A stretch of 5,268 nt of DNA from Methanosarcina sp. (GCA_013330315.1 DUIO01000289.1:4078-9345), one strand, 5' to 3'. Positions 1-5,268 are shown, counted from the stretch's first letter. The notes: generated by a model from the letters alone, not told the origin. Numbers and translations are program-made.

Positions 1-470
1 CTCATATTCTGTGCTGCCTGCTGGCGCATCATGAGATGCTGACGGGAGCTAAGAGAAGATGGCATCTGGTGCATATTCGTGACCATATAGTTTGCTATTT
101 CCTGTCCTGAGACTCCATACTGCTGTTCAATCTCCAGGATTGTAAGTTGCGTATCCATATCTTCCGGAAGTCCGAGGTCGGAAAGTGCAGTTTCAGCCGG
201 AATTCCAAAATTATTGCAGGCATCTTCGAAAGTCATTGATCCGAAGCCTGCAAACCTGCTGTCGTACTGGTCAAACCCGTAACCATTCATCATGCCCTGG
301 CCCATCCCAGGAACCATGCTGCCAGTGGGCTTTCCGCCCGGTCCCATACCACCGGCAGGCCCCCCACTCTGCCCCATCTGAGCAAGAGCAGGAAATGATC
401 CAAAGAATACAATCAAAAGGACGCAAAATACAGATAGGTCTAAACATTTTATTTTCAATTTCGCTCTCAT
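1..470 (-). CDS. Secreted Gly/Met-rich protein of unknown function, 3' end missing
   Basis: An open frame starts at ATG 470-468 and runs without a stop to the left edge, giving 156 complete codons. A good ribosome site (GGTGGTGA, 480-473) lies just upstream and decides the start. Residues 1-30 form a typical signal peptide: Arg/Lys-rich start, hydrophobic core about 12-26, and a PALA ending that suggests cleavage after Ala30. Residues 32-61 are a low-complexity Gly/Met/Pro segment with several GM and MG pairs. Residues 78-131 form a helical, acidic stretch (TFEDAC, FGIPAETAL, LGLPEDMD, YGVSGQEIANYM). It resembles the short 'x-x-x-YGI-x-x-x-x-L-x-x-LGLP-x-D' modules I associate with some redox-associated membrane proteins, but I cannot name a family. 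Residues 133-156 are rich in Met, Gln and His. The gene is divergent from modABC. The Met/His content could mean metal binding, but this is only a guess. Confidence 0.82.
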   Translation of the reverse strand, partial: MRAKLKIKCLDLSVFCVLLIVFFGSFPALAQMGQSGGPAGGMGPGGKPTGSMVPGMGQGMMNGYGFDQYDSRFAGFGSMTFEDACNNFGIPAETALSDLGLPEDMDTQLTILEIEQQYGVSGQEIANYMVTNMHQMPSSLSSRQHLMMRQQAAQNM

Positions 471-472
471 CT

Positions 473-480
473 TCACCACC
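473..480 (-). promoter_or_regulatory. Ribosome binding site of the left-edge secreted protein
   Basis: On the minus strand GGTGGTGA lies two bases before ATG 470. It matches seven of eight positions of GGAGGTGA, the archaeal 16S anti-SD complement, and supports the chosen start. Confidence 0.7.
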
Positions 481-484
481 CACA

Positions 485-544
485 GACAATAAACTGTCAA
501 TAACTGTCCAGCTTAAAAATGAAAAGTTAAAGAAAAGACAGTTA
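485..544. repeat. AACTGTC repeat cluster (direct and inverted copies)
   Basis: AACTGTC occurs at 492-498 and again at 502-508, ten bases apart and so on the same helical face. An inverted copy GACAGTTA at 537-544 pairs with TAACTGTC at 501-508, an exact 8-base match. A partial inverted copy, GACAAT, begins at 485. The cluster lies 15 to 74 bases upstream of the left-edge gene, probably in its leader. It could be an operator or a chance product of AT-rich sequence. Confidence 0.35.
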
Positions 545-583
545 AAAATAAAAAAACAAAACAGTGGGTTATATGAGCCAATG

Positions 584-591
584 ATATAAAA
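584..591 (-). promoter_or_regulatory. Candidate TATA box for the left-edge secreted protein
   Basis: Read on the minus strand the sequence is TTTTATAT, preceded by purine-rich AAGAGA, which could serve as a BRE. With usual archaeal spacing, transcription would start near 561, giving a leader of about 90 bases that contains the AACTGTC cluster. Other AT-rich words nearby could serve instead. Confidence 0.35.
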
Positions 592-653
592 TCTCTTATC
601 TGAAAACCCTTCATATAATCCATATTTCAATAGAAAAAAAAACCGTTTTTAAG

Positions 654-662
654 TTATATATA
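654..662 (+). promoter_or_regulatory. Candidate TATA box 1 for modABC
   Basis: TTATATATA is the strongest TATA-like word upstream of modA. A start about 26 bases downstream of its centre falls near 684, giving a leader of roughly 100 bases. The ModE-like palindrome would then be transcribed and could act as a roadblock site or as an RNA hairpin. Confidence 0.4.
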
Positions 663-709
663 CTGTGTGCAGATATTTGACTCCGACTTACACCAAATTC
701 GGAAACTTT

Positions 710-718
710 CTTATACTA
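710..718 (+). promoter_or_regulatory. Candidate TATA box 2 for modABC
   Basis: CTTATACTA lies closer to the gene. Typical spacing puts the transcription start near 740, inside the left arm of the palindrome at 736-759. A repressor bound there would block initiation directly. The word is a weaker TATA match than the one at 654-662, but its geometry with the operator is better. Confidence 0.4.
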
Positions 719-735
719 TGAAAATACAGAATGAG

Positions 736-759
736 CGTTATGTTTAGAAGAACATAACG
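736..759. promoter_or_regulatory. ModE-like molybdate operator, perfect inverted repeat
   Basis: Left arm CGTTATGTT (736-744) and right arm AACATAACG (751-759) are exact reverse complements separated by six bases (TAGAAG). Total length is 24. From memory, the E. coli modABCD operator bound by ModE is also 24 bases, starts with CGTTAT and ends with ATAACG, so outer half-sites and spacing agree. The site lies 28 bases ahead of modA, in front of molybdate transport genes, where a ModE-type repressor would be expected. No modE gene is in the window, so the regulator must be encoded elsewhere. If transcribed, the same sequence could fold as a 9-bp hairpin, so an RNA role is not excluded. Confidence 0.72.
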
Positions 760-776
760 TCTTATTATATTTTTTG

Positions 777-784
777 CAGGTGAA
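777..784 (+). promoter_or_regulatory. modA ribosome binding site
   Basis: CAGGTGAA matches GAGGTGAT at six of eight positions, with AGGTGA intact, and is followed by three bases and ATG 788. It fixes the modA start. Confidence 0.7.
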
Positions 785-787
785 ACT

Positions 788-1621
788 ATGAAAAAACAAT
801 TGATAGTTTTGTTGTTATTGTTGGGAATATTCCTTGCAATAGGGTGTACCGAAAATGGAAGCGAAGCTGCAAACAAAATAGATACCCCGGTCGCAGAAGA
901 AACTCCGGTTTCCGAGCAGGCGTCTGAAACAATTATAGTTTCTGCAGCTGCCAGCCTTACAGAAGCTTTTACTGATATGGAATCACGGTTTGAGGCCGAA
1001 AACCCTGGAGTAAATGTGGATTTTAATTTTGCAGGATCAGGAAACCTGCGTACGCAAATAGAGGGAGGAGCTCCGGTTGATATTTTTGCTTCAGCTGACC
1101 AGAAAAACATGAACATACTTGCCGGAGAGCATCTGATAGAAAACAGCTCAAGAAAAGACTTCGCCCGGAATTCACTTGTTCTCATAGTCCCTTCAAGCAG
1201 TACCCTCAACATAACAGGAATAGAAAACCTGACAGCCCCAGAAATTGAAAAAATCGCAATTGGAAATCCTGATTCTGTTCCTGTCGGAAACTACACACGC
1301 ACCGCATTGACTGAAGCGGGGATCCGGGACCGGCTAGAAAACAAGTTTGTACTTGCCGAAGACGTCAAACAGGTTCTTACATATGTTGAAAGAGGGGAGG
1401 TAGACGCAGGTTTTGTGTATATGACCGATGCAAAGACTGCAGAACCCGGAACAATAGAAATCGTTACCAATGTGACTGTAAGCACCCCTATTAACTATCC
1501 GATAGCCGTAGTTTCTGCTTCTGATAACAAAGAAGAGGCACAGGAATTCGTTGATTTCGTAATCGGAGAAGAAGGGCAGGAAATACTGGAAGAATACGGG
1601 TTTACTCCCATATCCGAATGA
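788..1621 (+). CDS. modA: Molybdate/tungstate ABC transporter substrate-binding lipoprotein ModA
   Basis: This 277-residue extracytoplasmic protein binds molybdate, probably also tungstate, and delivers it to ModBC. The N-terminus is a lipoprotein signal: MKK, a Leu-rich core, then LAIGC with the lipid-bearing Cys at residue 20. An acidic linker (about 21-47) joins the mature two-lobed type 2 binding fold. Family motifs follow E. coli ModA closely: SAAASLTEAF (Ser56), FAGSGNLRTQIEGGAPVDIF (Ser84), SADQKNM, GNPDSVPVGNYTRTAL (160-174), AEDVKQVLTYVERGE (Val193) and VYMTDA (Tyr211). By remembered alignment, Ser56, Ser84, Val193 and Tyr211 match the E. coli oxyanion ligands. The fifth, Ala125 of E. 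coli, is Val166 here, which should matter little because a backbone NH is used. It is the classical ModA type rather than the archaeal WtpA type. It is first gene of modABC, 33 bases before modB, with a ModE-like operator upstream. Confidence 0.95.
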   Translation: MKKQLIVLLLLLGIFLAIGCTENGSEAANKIDTPVAEETPVSEQASETIIVSAAASLTEAFTDMESRFEAENPGVNVDFNFAGSGNLRTQIEGGAPVDIFASADQKNMNILAGEHLIENSSRKDFARNSLVLIVPSSSTLNITGIENLTAPEIEKIAIGNPDSVPVGNYTRTALTEAGIRDRLENKFVLAEDVKQVLTYVERGEVDAGFVYMTDAKTAEPGTIEIVTNVTVSTPINYPIAVVSASDNKEEAQEFVDFVIGEEGQEILEEYGFTPISE

Positions 1622-1642
1622 AAGCATAAGCTAAGAGAATAA

Positions 1643-1650
1643 GAGATGAT
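1643..1650 (+). promoter_or_regulatory. modB ribosome binding site that decides the start
   Basis: GAGATGAT differs from the ideal GAGGTGAT at one base. It overlaps the first in-frame ATG (1646) and sits four bases ahead of the ATG at 1655. This favours 1655 over 1646 as the initiation codon. Confidence 0.55.
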
Positions 1651-1654
1651 ATCC

Positions 1655-2323
1655 ATGATGGACCAGATATGGTTTCCTATATCTCTCACACTCTGGGTAG
1701 CAGCCATATCATCCATTCTTGTACTGTGCAGTGGCGTGACCATAGCTTACGTGTTTGCAAGGCGCGATTTTCGGGGAAAAAAGTTTCTTGAGCTGTTCAT
1801 GACCCTTCCCCTTGTCCTTCCTCCTACCGTAATTGGTTACTTTCTTGTGATTCTGGTGGGAAGAAACGGGTTTTTCGGACAGATGGTTTTCGATGTTCTG
1901 GGAAAGGGGATCATGTTTACCTGGCAGGCAGCAGTCATTGCAGCATATACGGTTTCTCTCCCACTCATGGTATATACCGCAAAAGCAGCTATTGAAGCAG
2001 TGGACAGGGAAATTGAGTATGCTGCCTATATCCTTGGAAAAAGTGAACTTGAAACTGCTTTGCAAATAACGCTTCCTCTGGCAAAAAAAGGAATACTTGC
2101 AGGGCTGATTCTCAGTTTTGCAAGAGCTATTGGAGAATTCGGAGCGACCCTCATGCTGGCAGGAAATATCCCGGGAAAAACGAACACAATGTCGATTTCA
2201 ATATACAGTGCATTTCAGTCAGGCAATAACGAACTTGCAGAGGTGCTTGTTTTAATCCTGCTCTTTATGTCCCTGATGACCATCGCCCTGACAGACAAAT
2301 TCGCAGGAAAATTAGAGGTATGA
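1655..2323 (+). CDS. modB: Molybdate/tungstate ABC transporter permease ModB
   Basis: This membrane permease forms the oxyanion path through the cytoplasmic membrane as a homodimer. It has 222 residues from ATG 1655. An in-frame ATG at 1646 would add Met-Ile-Ser, and ATG 1658 is also possible. I prefer 1655 because the ribosome site covers 1646 and because MMDQIWFPISLTL lines up with the start of E. coli ModB. About five hydrophobic segments are visible, near residues 6-35, 53-69, 87-109, 146-164 and 195-213. Family hallmarks include LPLVLPPTVIGYFLV, GRNGFFG, the cytoplasmic coupling loop EYAAYILGKSELETALQITLP (EAA motif, about 121-141) that docks on ModC, and FARAIGEFGATLMLAGNIPGKT. Length is normal for ModB. 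The gap to modC is three bases, so the two are likely translated together. Confidence 0.94.
   Translation: MMDQIWFPISLTLWVAAISSILVLCSGVTIAYVFARRDFRGKKFLELFMTLPLVLPPTVIGYFLVILVGRNGFFGQMVFDVLGKGIMFTWQAAVIAAYTVSLPLMVYTAKAAIEAVDREIEYAAYILGKSELETALQITLPLAKKGILAGLILSFARAIGEFGATLMLAGNIPGKTNTMSISIYSAFQSGNNELAEVLVLILLFMSLMTIALTDKFAGKLEV
2315..2319 (+). promoter_or_regulatory. modC ribosome binding site inside the end of modB
   Basis: GAGGT lies seven bases before TTG 2327 and within the last modB codons. It supports the non-ATG start, since the next in-frame ATG comes 26 codons later and would remove the first beta strands of the ATPase. Confidence 0.65.
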
Positions 2324-2326
2324 GAT

Positions 2327-3457
2327 TTGGGCATTAAAGTTGACCTTAAAAAACAATATAGTAAAGCTGAGATCAATGGGAAAAAAGGCACCAGGAAAGC
2401 TTTTATGCTGGATATCAGCTTTGAGATGAAAAACGAACTCGTTGTACTTTTTGGGCCTTCTGGATCAGGAAAGACTACATTGTTTAAGTGCATTTCAGGA
2501 ATCACGCAGCCAGATAATGGAAAAATAATTGTTGGAAGTAAAGTATACTACGACAAAGACCGGAAAATTAATCTGCCCATACAGAAGCGCAATCTTGGAT
2601 ATGTTTTTCAGAACTGCACACTCTTTCCTCATATGAACGTTAGAAAAAACATAGAATGCGGCCTTGATAATTGGGAGAAAGAGGATAAGGAAAAAAGGGT
2701 TATGGAAATGCTGAACCTTCTCCATATTGAAGAGCTTGAAACTCATTACCCTTCTCAACTCTCAGGCGGACAGAAGCAGAGAGTTGCCCTGGCAAGAGCT
2801 CTGGCTCCCAAGCCCGGAATATTACTTCTGGATGAACCATTCTCAGCACTTGATATGGAAATTAGGACAAAACTTGCAGAAAAAATAAGAAATCTTCAAA
2901 AGAAGATTGAGATACCCTTGTTATTTATTACTCATAACCTTGAAGAAGCATTCCTGATGGCTGACAGAATTCTTATCTTATATGATGGGAAGGCTCAGCA
3001 GTTCGGGAATCCGGAAGAAATCTTTTATCATCCTGAAAACCTGCATGTTGCAGAGCTCACAGGCATATCAAATATTTTTGACGATGCTTATGTGGAAGAA
3101 TATGATGAAAAGTCAAAAAGTGCAGTTTTGAAAAGCGGAAGCCTGAGAATAAAAACGAAATCTCCGAACCTTAAAACAGGGGATAAAATTTCCTGGGGAA
3201 TCCATCCTGAGAATATAACTTTTCTGTCTCCAGACTCCAGTCCTGAGAATCAGGAGAATAACACTTACTATGCGCATATGAATAATATCATAAATAAAGG
3301 ACCAAAAAAACGAATTACACTTAAACTTGTAAAACACAATAAAAGTCTGACTGCAGAAGTGCCTGCACAATATGTTGATTCCCTGAAACTGCATGTAGGA
3401 GGATTCTGCCATGTTAGACTTGAAGTGAGTAAGGTAGTGGCATTCCAGAGACTTTAA
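2327..3457 (+). CDS. modC: Molybdate/tungstate ABC transporter ATP-binding protein ModC
   Basis: This cytoplasmic ATPase drives uptake through ModB. It starts at TTG 2327 and has 376 residues, slightly longer than E. coli ModC. The nucleotide-binding domain is complete: Walker A GPSGSGKT (43-50), Q-loop Gln95 in YVFQ, signature LSGGQKQ (145-151), Walker B ILLLDE (165-170), D-loop SALD (173-176) and switch His203 in FITHN. FPHMNV after the Q-loop is typical of molybdate, sulfate and related importers. The region after about 245 is a TOBE/MOP-like domain; WGIHPENITFL (290-300) is the usual landmark, and the last module spans about 312-373. In Methanosarcina acetivorans a ModBC transporter is known to be trans-inhibited through this domain. 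Here the expected SARN-like and K-x-S-like motifs are not evident (TYYA and LEVS appear instead), so oxyanion sensing may be lost or changed. Last gene of the operon, followed by a terminator-like hairpin. Confidence 0.94.
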   Translation: MGIKVDLKKQYSKAEINGKKGTRKAFMLDISFEMKNELVVLFGPSGSGKTTLFKCISGITQPDNGKIIVGSKVYYDKDRKINLPIQKRNLGYVFQNCTLFPHMNVRKNIECGLDNWEKEDKEKRVMEMLNLLHIEELETHYPSQLSGGQKQRVALARALAPKPGILLLDEPFSALDMEIRTKLAEKIRNLQKKIEIPLLFITHNLEEAFLMADRILILYDGKAQQFGNPEEIFYHPENLHVAELTGISNIFDDAYVEEYDEKSKSAVLKSGSLRIKTKSPNLKTGDKISWGIHPENITFLSPDSSPENQENNTYYAHMNNIINKGPKKRITLKLVKHNKSLTAEVPAQYVDSLKLHVGGFCHVRLEVSKVVAFQRL

Positions 3458-3516
3458 ATCTATATGCCAGCTACGATACACTTTCCTTCGTCTCCTGATA
3501 GAGGAAATGTAAGAGA

Positions 3517-3552
3517 GCAAAGCCCCCTTGCAGGGCACTTGCCGGAGTTTTT
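3517..3552 (+). terminator. Hairpin plus T-run, likely modABC terminator
   Basis: GCAA (3517-3520) pairs with TTGC (3539-3542), and GCCC (3522-3525) with GGGC (3533-3536). They are separated by a small internal loop and close a seven-base loop. TTTTT follows at 3548-3552. The arrangement lies 60 bases after the modC stop. A weaker 6-bp hairpin (TTTCCT 3482-3487 with AGGAAA 3502-3507) lies between them. Confidence 0.55.
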
Positions 3553-3560
3553 CATTTAAA

Positions 3561-3645
3561 GCTAAATTTGAAGAAAGACTAAATTTGAAGAAAGGCTAAA
3601 TTTGAAGAAAGGCTGAATTTAAAGAAAGGCTGGATTTGAAGATTT
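3561..3645. repeat. 17-bp tandem repeat, five copies
   Basis: Five head-to-tail copies of GCTAAATTTGAAGAAAG begin at 3561, 3578, 3595, 3612 and 3629. Copies 1 and 3 are identical, copy 2 differs at one base (A for G at its first position), copy 4 at two bases, and copy 5 diverges at its end. The 17-base period is not a multiple of three, which argues against coding. The array fills the space between the 3' ends of modC and the DUF4139 gene. It probably arose by slippage. A structural or termination role is possible but not shown. Confidence 0.9.
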
Positions 3646-3651
3646 TTCAAA
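3635..3651 (-). terminator. Weak hairpin downstream of the DUF4139 gene
   Basis: TTTGAA (3635-3640) and TTCAAA (3646-3651) are complementary around a five-base loop, about 37 bases beyond the stop codon at 3690-3688. The stem is short and AT-only, and no strong T-run follows on the minus strand, so a terminator function is uncertain. Confidence 0.25.
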
Positions 3652-3687
3652 GATCTTATTCCAGAAACTCAGTCTTAAGCAGGAGAA

Positions 3688-5220
3688 TCAATATCTGCGT
3701 TCCACTGTGAAAGAAACCTTCTTCGAACCGTCTGCCGGCACGGTTACTTCCCATTCTGCAGTGTAAGCGTCCACTTTTTTATAAGTGTCGGAACCTGTGG
3801 TAATCTCCCAGTCTCCGTAGAAGTGCTCTACGATCCTTACTTTCTGAGCCTGGGATTTATGGTTTTTCAGTTCTACCTCATAGCTTTCCCGCCAGACGTC
3901 AGTGCTGACCTTTCTGTAGTCAGTCTGGATTCTTTTGCCGGTTATGTCAAAAGCATTTCCAACAACAACTTCGATTTCCTCGTCTTTAGGTGTATGGTCT
4001 ATGCTGTCTTCACCGAGGAACTGGAGCTGCCCTTCGGAGTCGGCTTTGTATACCCTGAGAACTCCGGCAGGGAGAGGCATTCCAAGGCCTTTTTCTTTTG
4101 AATTTTCAAGGTTCAGGACTACCTGTACTTTATCGCTTTTTGTGACATCAAAGATGAGTTCCTTTTCCACTGGCACGGAATCCGCAGAGAGCAGGGAGAT
4201 TTGCTTGACCTGGTTATTTTTCAGGGTAGCTGCCCTCTCAAGGGTATAGAGATGGTACTCAAAAAGTGATTCTTCAACAAAACCTCCCTTTGCCCCATCA
4301 TAGGCTACCTCCTCTGCTTCCGTAGGCATGTCAGAATAGCCTGGCTGCGGAACGACCATACGGTGCACTTCACCTGCAACGAGCTTCAATTTGGCGTTTT
4401 CATAGGTAGTCCCTGCCCCGTTATTTACGCTGACCCAGCCCTGAATGTCTGCTTTTGTATCATCCGCATTTGTTTTTACTATATAGTCTGCCCTCCAGCT
4501 CATGCCGCCTGTAAGGTAGGAAGTGAGGACACTCCGGTTGCCTGCTACAGGGGAATAAATCTGCCAGACCAGAGTAGGTTTTGTGAGCAGCCCTGCCGAG
4601 TCAGGAAATTCATATTTGGACACTTCCGTAAGACTCACAACCTTTCCGTCGTTCAGCCTGAGCACAACCCCTCCGTCATGGCTGAGGAGCGTTCCGGTGT
4701 ATGTTTCTCCTTCCTTTTCAGTCGCAGTGATTTCCTTATCAAGGAATTTATCCAGGATTTTGTAACTGCTTACCAGGTCGTACTCATAGTTCTGCTCAAG
4801 GACAGCCGTATTTTTATTTTTCGTATCCTCAAACATGACTGAGGTAGGGTCGATAAGTGCAGCAACATCGGTGTATTCAACCCTGTTGACTCCGGTTTTT
4901 AAATCAAGTCCCCTGCGTTCTTTTACAAGGGCAAGGTTATCATTGTAAACCGTAACCTCAGTTGTCGAATCCGTCTCTGCGGCTCCCACGGTAAGAAATT
5001 CAAGAGGATTTGAAGGCTTTACCTTTGTGATCAGGCTGGACGAAGACTCAATTCCATTAGGAATTATTTCAGGAGCTGTTTCGTCCTCATTGGTGCCGAT
5101 TTCACTTTTATCTGCCTGAGCTGTATTTCCAGCAGAATCAGGGTAAGCAAATGCCCCGGCTACGGCTACAACCCCGATAAAAACCAGAGCAAGCCATACA
5201 TAACTTTTTCTCGTTATCAT
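3688..5220 (-). CDS. Exported DUF4139 domain-containing protein
   Basis: A 510-residue protein of unknown biochemical function that should act outside the cytoplasmic membrane. Residues 1-25 are a signal sequence (MITRKSY, hydrophobic core 8-22, AFA before Tyr26), either cleaved or left as a single membrane anchor. Residues 26-85 are an acidic, Ser/Thr-rich linker without obvious fold. From about 88 the sequence is beta-rich: TEVTVYNDNLALVKERRGLDL, DPTSVMFED, TGTLLSHDGGVVLRLNDGKVVSL, then GGMSWRADYIV (238-248), GWVSVNNGAGTTYENAKLKLVAGEVHR (261-287) and WRESYEVELKNHKSQAQKVRIVEH to the end. The SWRADY and GTTYENAKLKLVAGEV blocks are what I recognise as DUF4139. A Gly/Glu-rich interruption lies at about 294-318. 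There is no catalytic motif, lipobox or C-terminal anchor. It is convergent with modABC, so the two are separate transcription units. No ribosome site precedes ATG 5220, but a TATA box does, at leaderless distance. Confidence 0.92.
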   Translation of the reverse strand: MITRKSYVWLALVFIGVVAVAGAFAYPDSAGNTAQADKSEIGTNEDETAPEIIPNGIESSSSLITKVKPSNPLEFLTVGAAETDSTTEVTVYNDNLALVKERRGLDLKTGVNRVEYTDVAALIDPTSVMFEDTKNKNTAVLEQNYEYDLVSSYKILDKFLDKEITATEKEGETYTGTLLSHDGGVVLRLNDGKVVSLTEVSKYEFPDSAGLLTKPTLVWQIYSPVAGNRSVLTSYLTGGMSWRADYIVKTNADDTKADIQGWVSVNNGAGTTYENAKLKLVAGEVHRMVVPQPGYSDMPTEAEEVAYDGAKGGFVEESLFEYHLYTLERAATLKNNQVKQISLLSADSVPVEKELIFDVTKSDKVQVVLNLENSKEKGLGMPLPAGVLRVYKADSEGQLQFLGEDSIDHTPKDEEIEVVVGNAFDITGKRIQTDYRKVSTDVWRESYEVELKNHKSQAQKVRIVEHFYGDWEITTGSDTYKKVDAYTAEWEVTVPADGSKKVSFTVERRY

Positions 5221-5242
5221 AACAGAGAATAGAACACTGTTT

Positions 5243-5251
5243 TATTTATAT
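5243..5251 (-). promoter_or_regulatory. TATA box of the DUF4139 gene, leaderless geometry
   Basis: On the minus strand ATATAAATA is a strong archaeal TATA word. Its centre (5247) is 27 bases from the A of ATG 5220, so transcription should begin at or within a base or two of the start codon. No Shine-Dalgarno sequence is present between them (CTATTCTCTGTT precedes ATG), which fits leaderless translation. Confidence 0.6.
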
Positions 5252-5268
5252 GTGACTTTGACTGCGGA

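Noticed and set aside
185..589. A 134-codon plus-strand frame antisense to the left-edge gene
   Set aside because: Low-complexity Ser/Pro/Gln composition, a Lys/Asn-rich end translated from intergenic AT-rich DNA, and no ribosome site support.
271..630. A 119-codon minus-strand frame across the left intergenic region
   Set aside because: It overlaps the left-edge gene in a different frame and its product is Cys/Trp-rich without domain character. The frame ending at 470 has the signal peptide and ribosome site.
736..787. A molybdenum-cofactor riboswitch upstream of modA
   Set aside because: The only evident structure is one simple hairpin from the palindrome, and the multi-stem fold of that riboswitch is absent. 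A DNA operator explains it better.
688..1212. A 174-codon minus-strand frame opposite modA
   Set aside because: It is antisense to a clear ModA gene and crosses the palindrome and promoter region; no family features.
3561..3645. The regularly repeated units as a CRISPR array
   Set aside because: Units are 17 bases, directly adjacent and without unique spacers. This is a simple tandem repeat.
4363..4842. A 159-codon plus-strand open frame opposite the DUF4139 gene
   Set aside because: It lies wholly antisense to a strongly supported gene, is Cys-rich with no recognisable domain, and has no ribosome site. It is a by-product of codon use on the other strand.
5213..5223. GTTATCATAAC pseudo-palindrome over the DUF4139 start codon, resembling ModE half-sites
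   Set aside because: The half-sites are separated by a single base, incompatible with the 24-base ModE geometry, and the left-hand bases are constrained by coding. Chance is the simplest explanation.

Overview
The window looks like chromosomal DNA from a methanogenic archaeon, most likely Methanosarcina or a close relative. The reasons are moderate-to-low GC with very AT-rich intergenic stretches, archaeal TATA-type promoter elements, Shine-Dalgarno sites complementary to an archaeal 16S tail, a TTG start, and proteins of a type I associate with Methanosarcinales. The genus is inferred from family resemblance and style. No marker gene is present.

Layout, left to right. (1) Bases 1-470, minus strand: the 5' part of a secreted Gly/Met-rich protein of unknown function that runs off the left edge. 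(2) Bases 471-787: a divergent intergenic region with candidate promoters in both directions, a small repeat family on the minus-gene side, and a perfect 9-bp-arm palindrome (736-759) closely resembling a ModE molybdate-repressor site just ahead of modA. (3) Bases 788-3457, plus strand: a compact modABC operon encoding a lipoprotein oxyanion-binding protein, a permease and an ATPase with a C-terminal regulatory-type domain. (4) Bases 3458-3687: a convergent intergenic region with a hairpin plus T-run terminator and a 17-bp tandem repeat. (5) Bases 3688-5220, minus strand: a 510-residue exported protein with a DUF4139-type region, with a TATA box placed so that its transcript would be nearly leaderless.

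The central unit is a high-affinity molybdate (and probably tungstate) importer. ModA captures the oxyanion outside the membrane, ModB forms the channel and ModC powers it. In methanogens the metal would feed the molybdopterin of formylmethanofuran dehydrogenase and, where present, Mo-nitrogenase. The palindrome suggests control by a ModE-family repressor encoded elsewhere. The two flanking secreted proteins have no visible functional link to metal uptake. I see no mobile element, CRISPR array, tRNA or rRNA. The most notable points are the ModE-like operator in an archaeal promoter region, a ModC regulatory domain that seems to lack the usual oxyanion-binding motifs, and the 17-bp tandem repeat. 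I do not see clear evidence of an undescribed multi-gene system.
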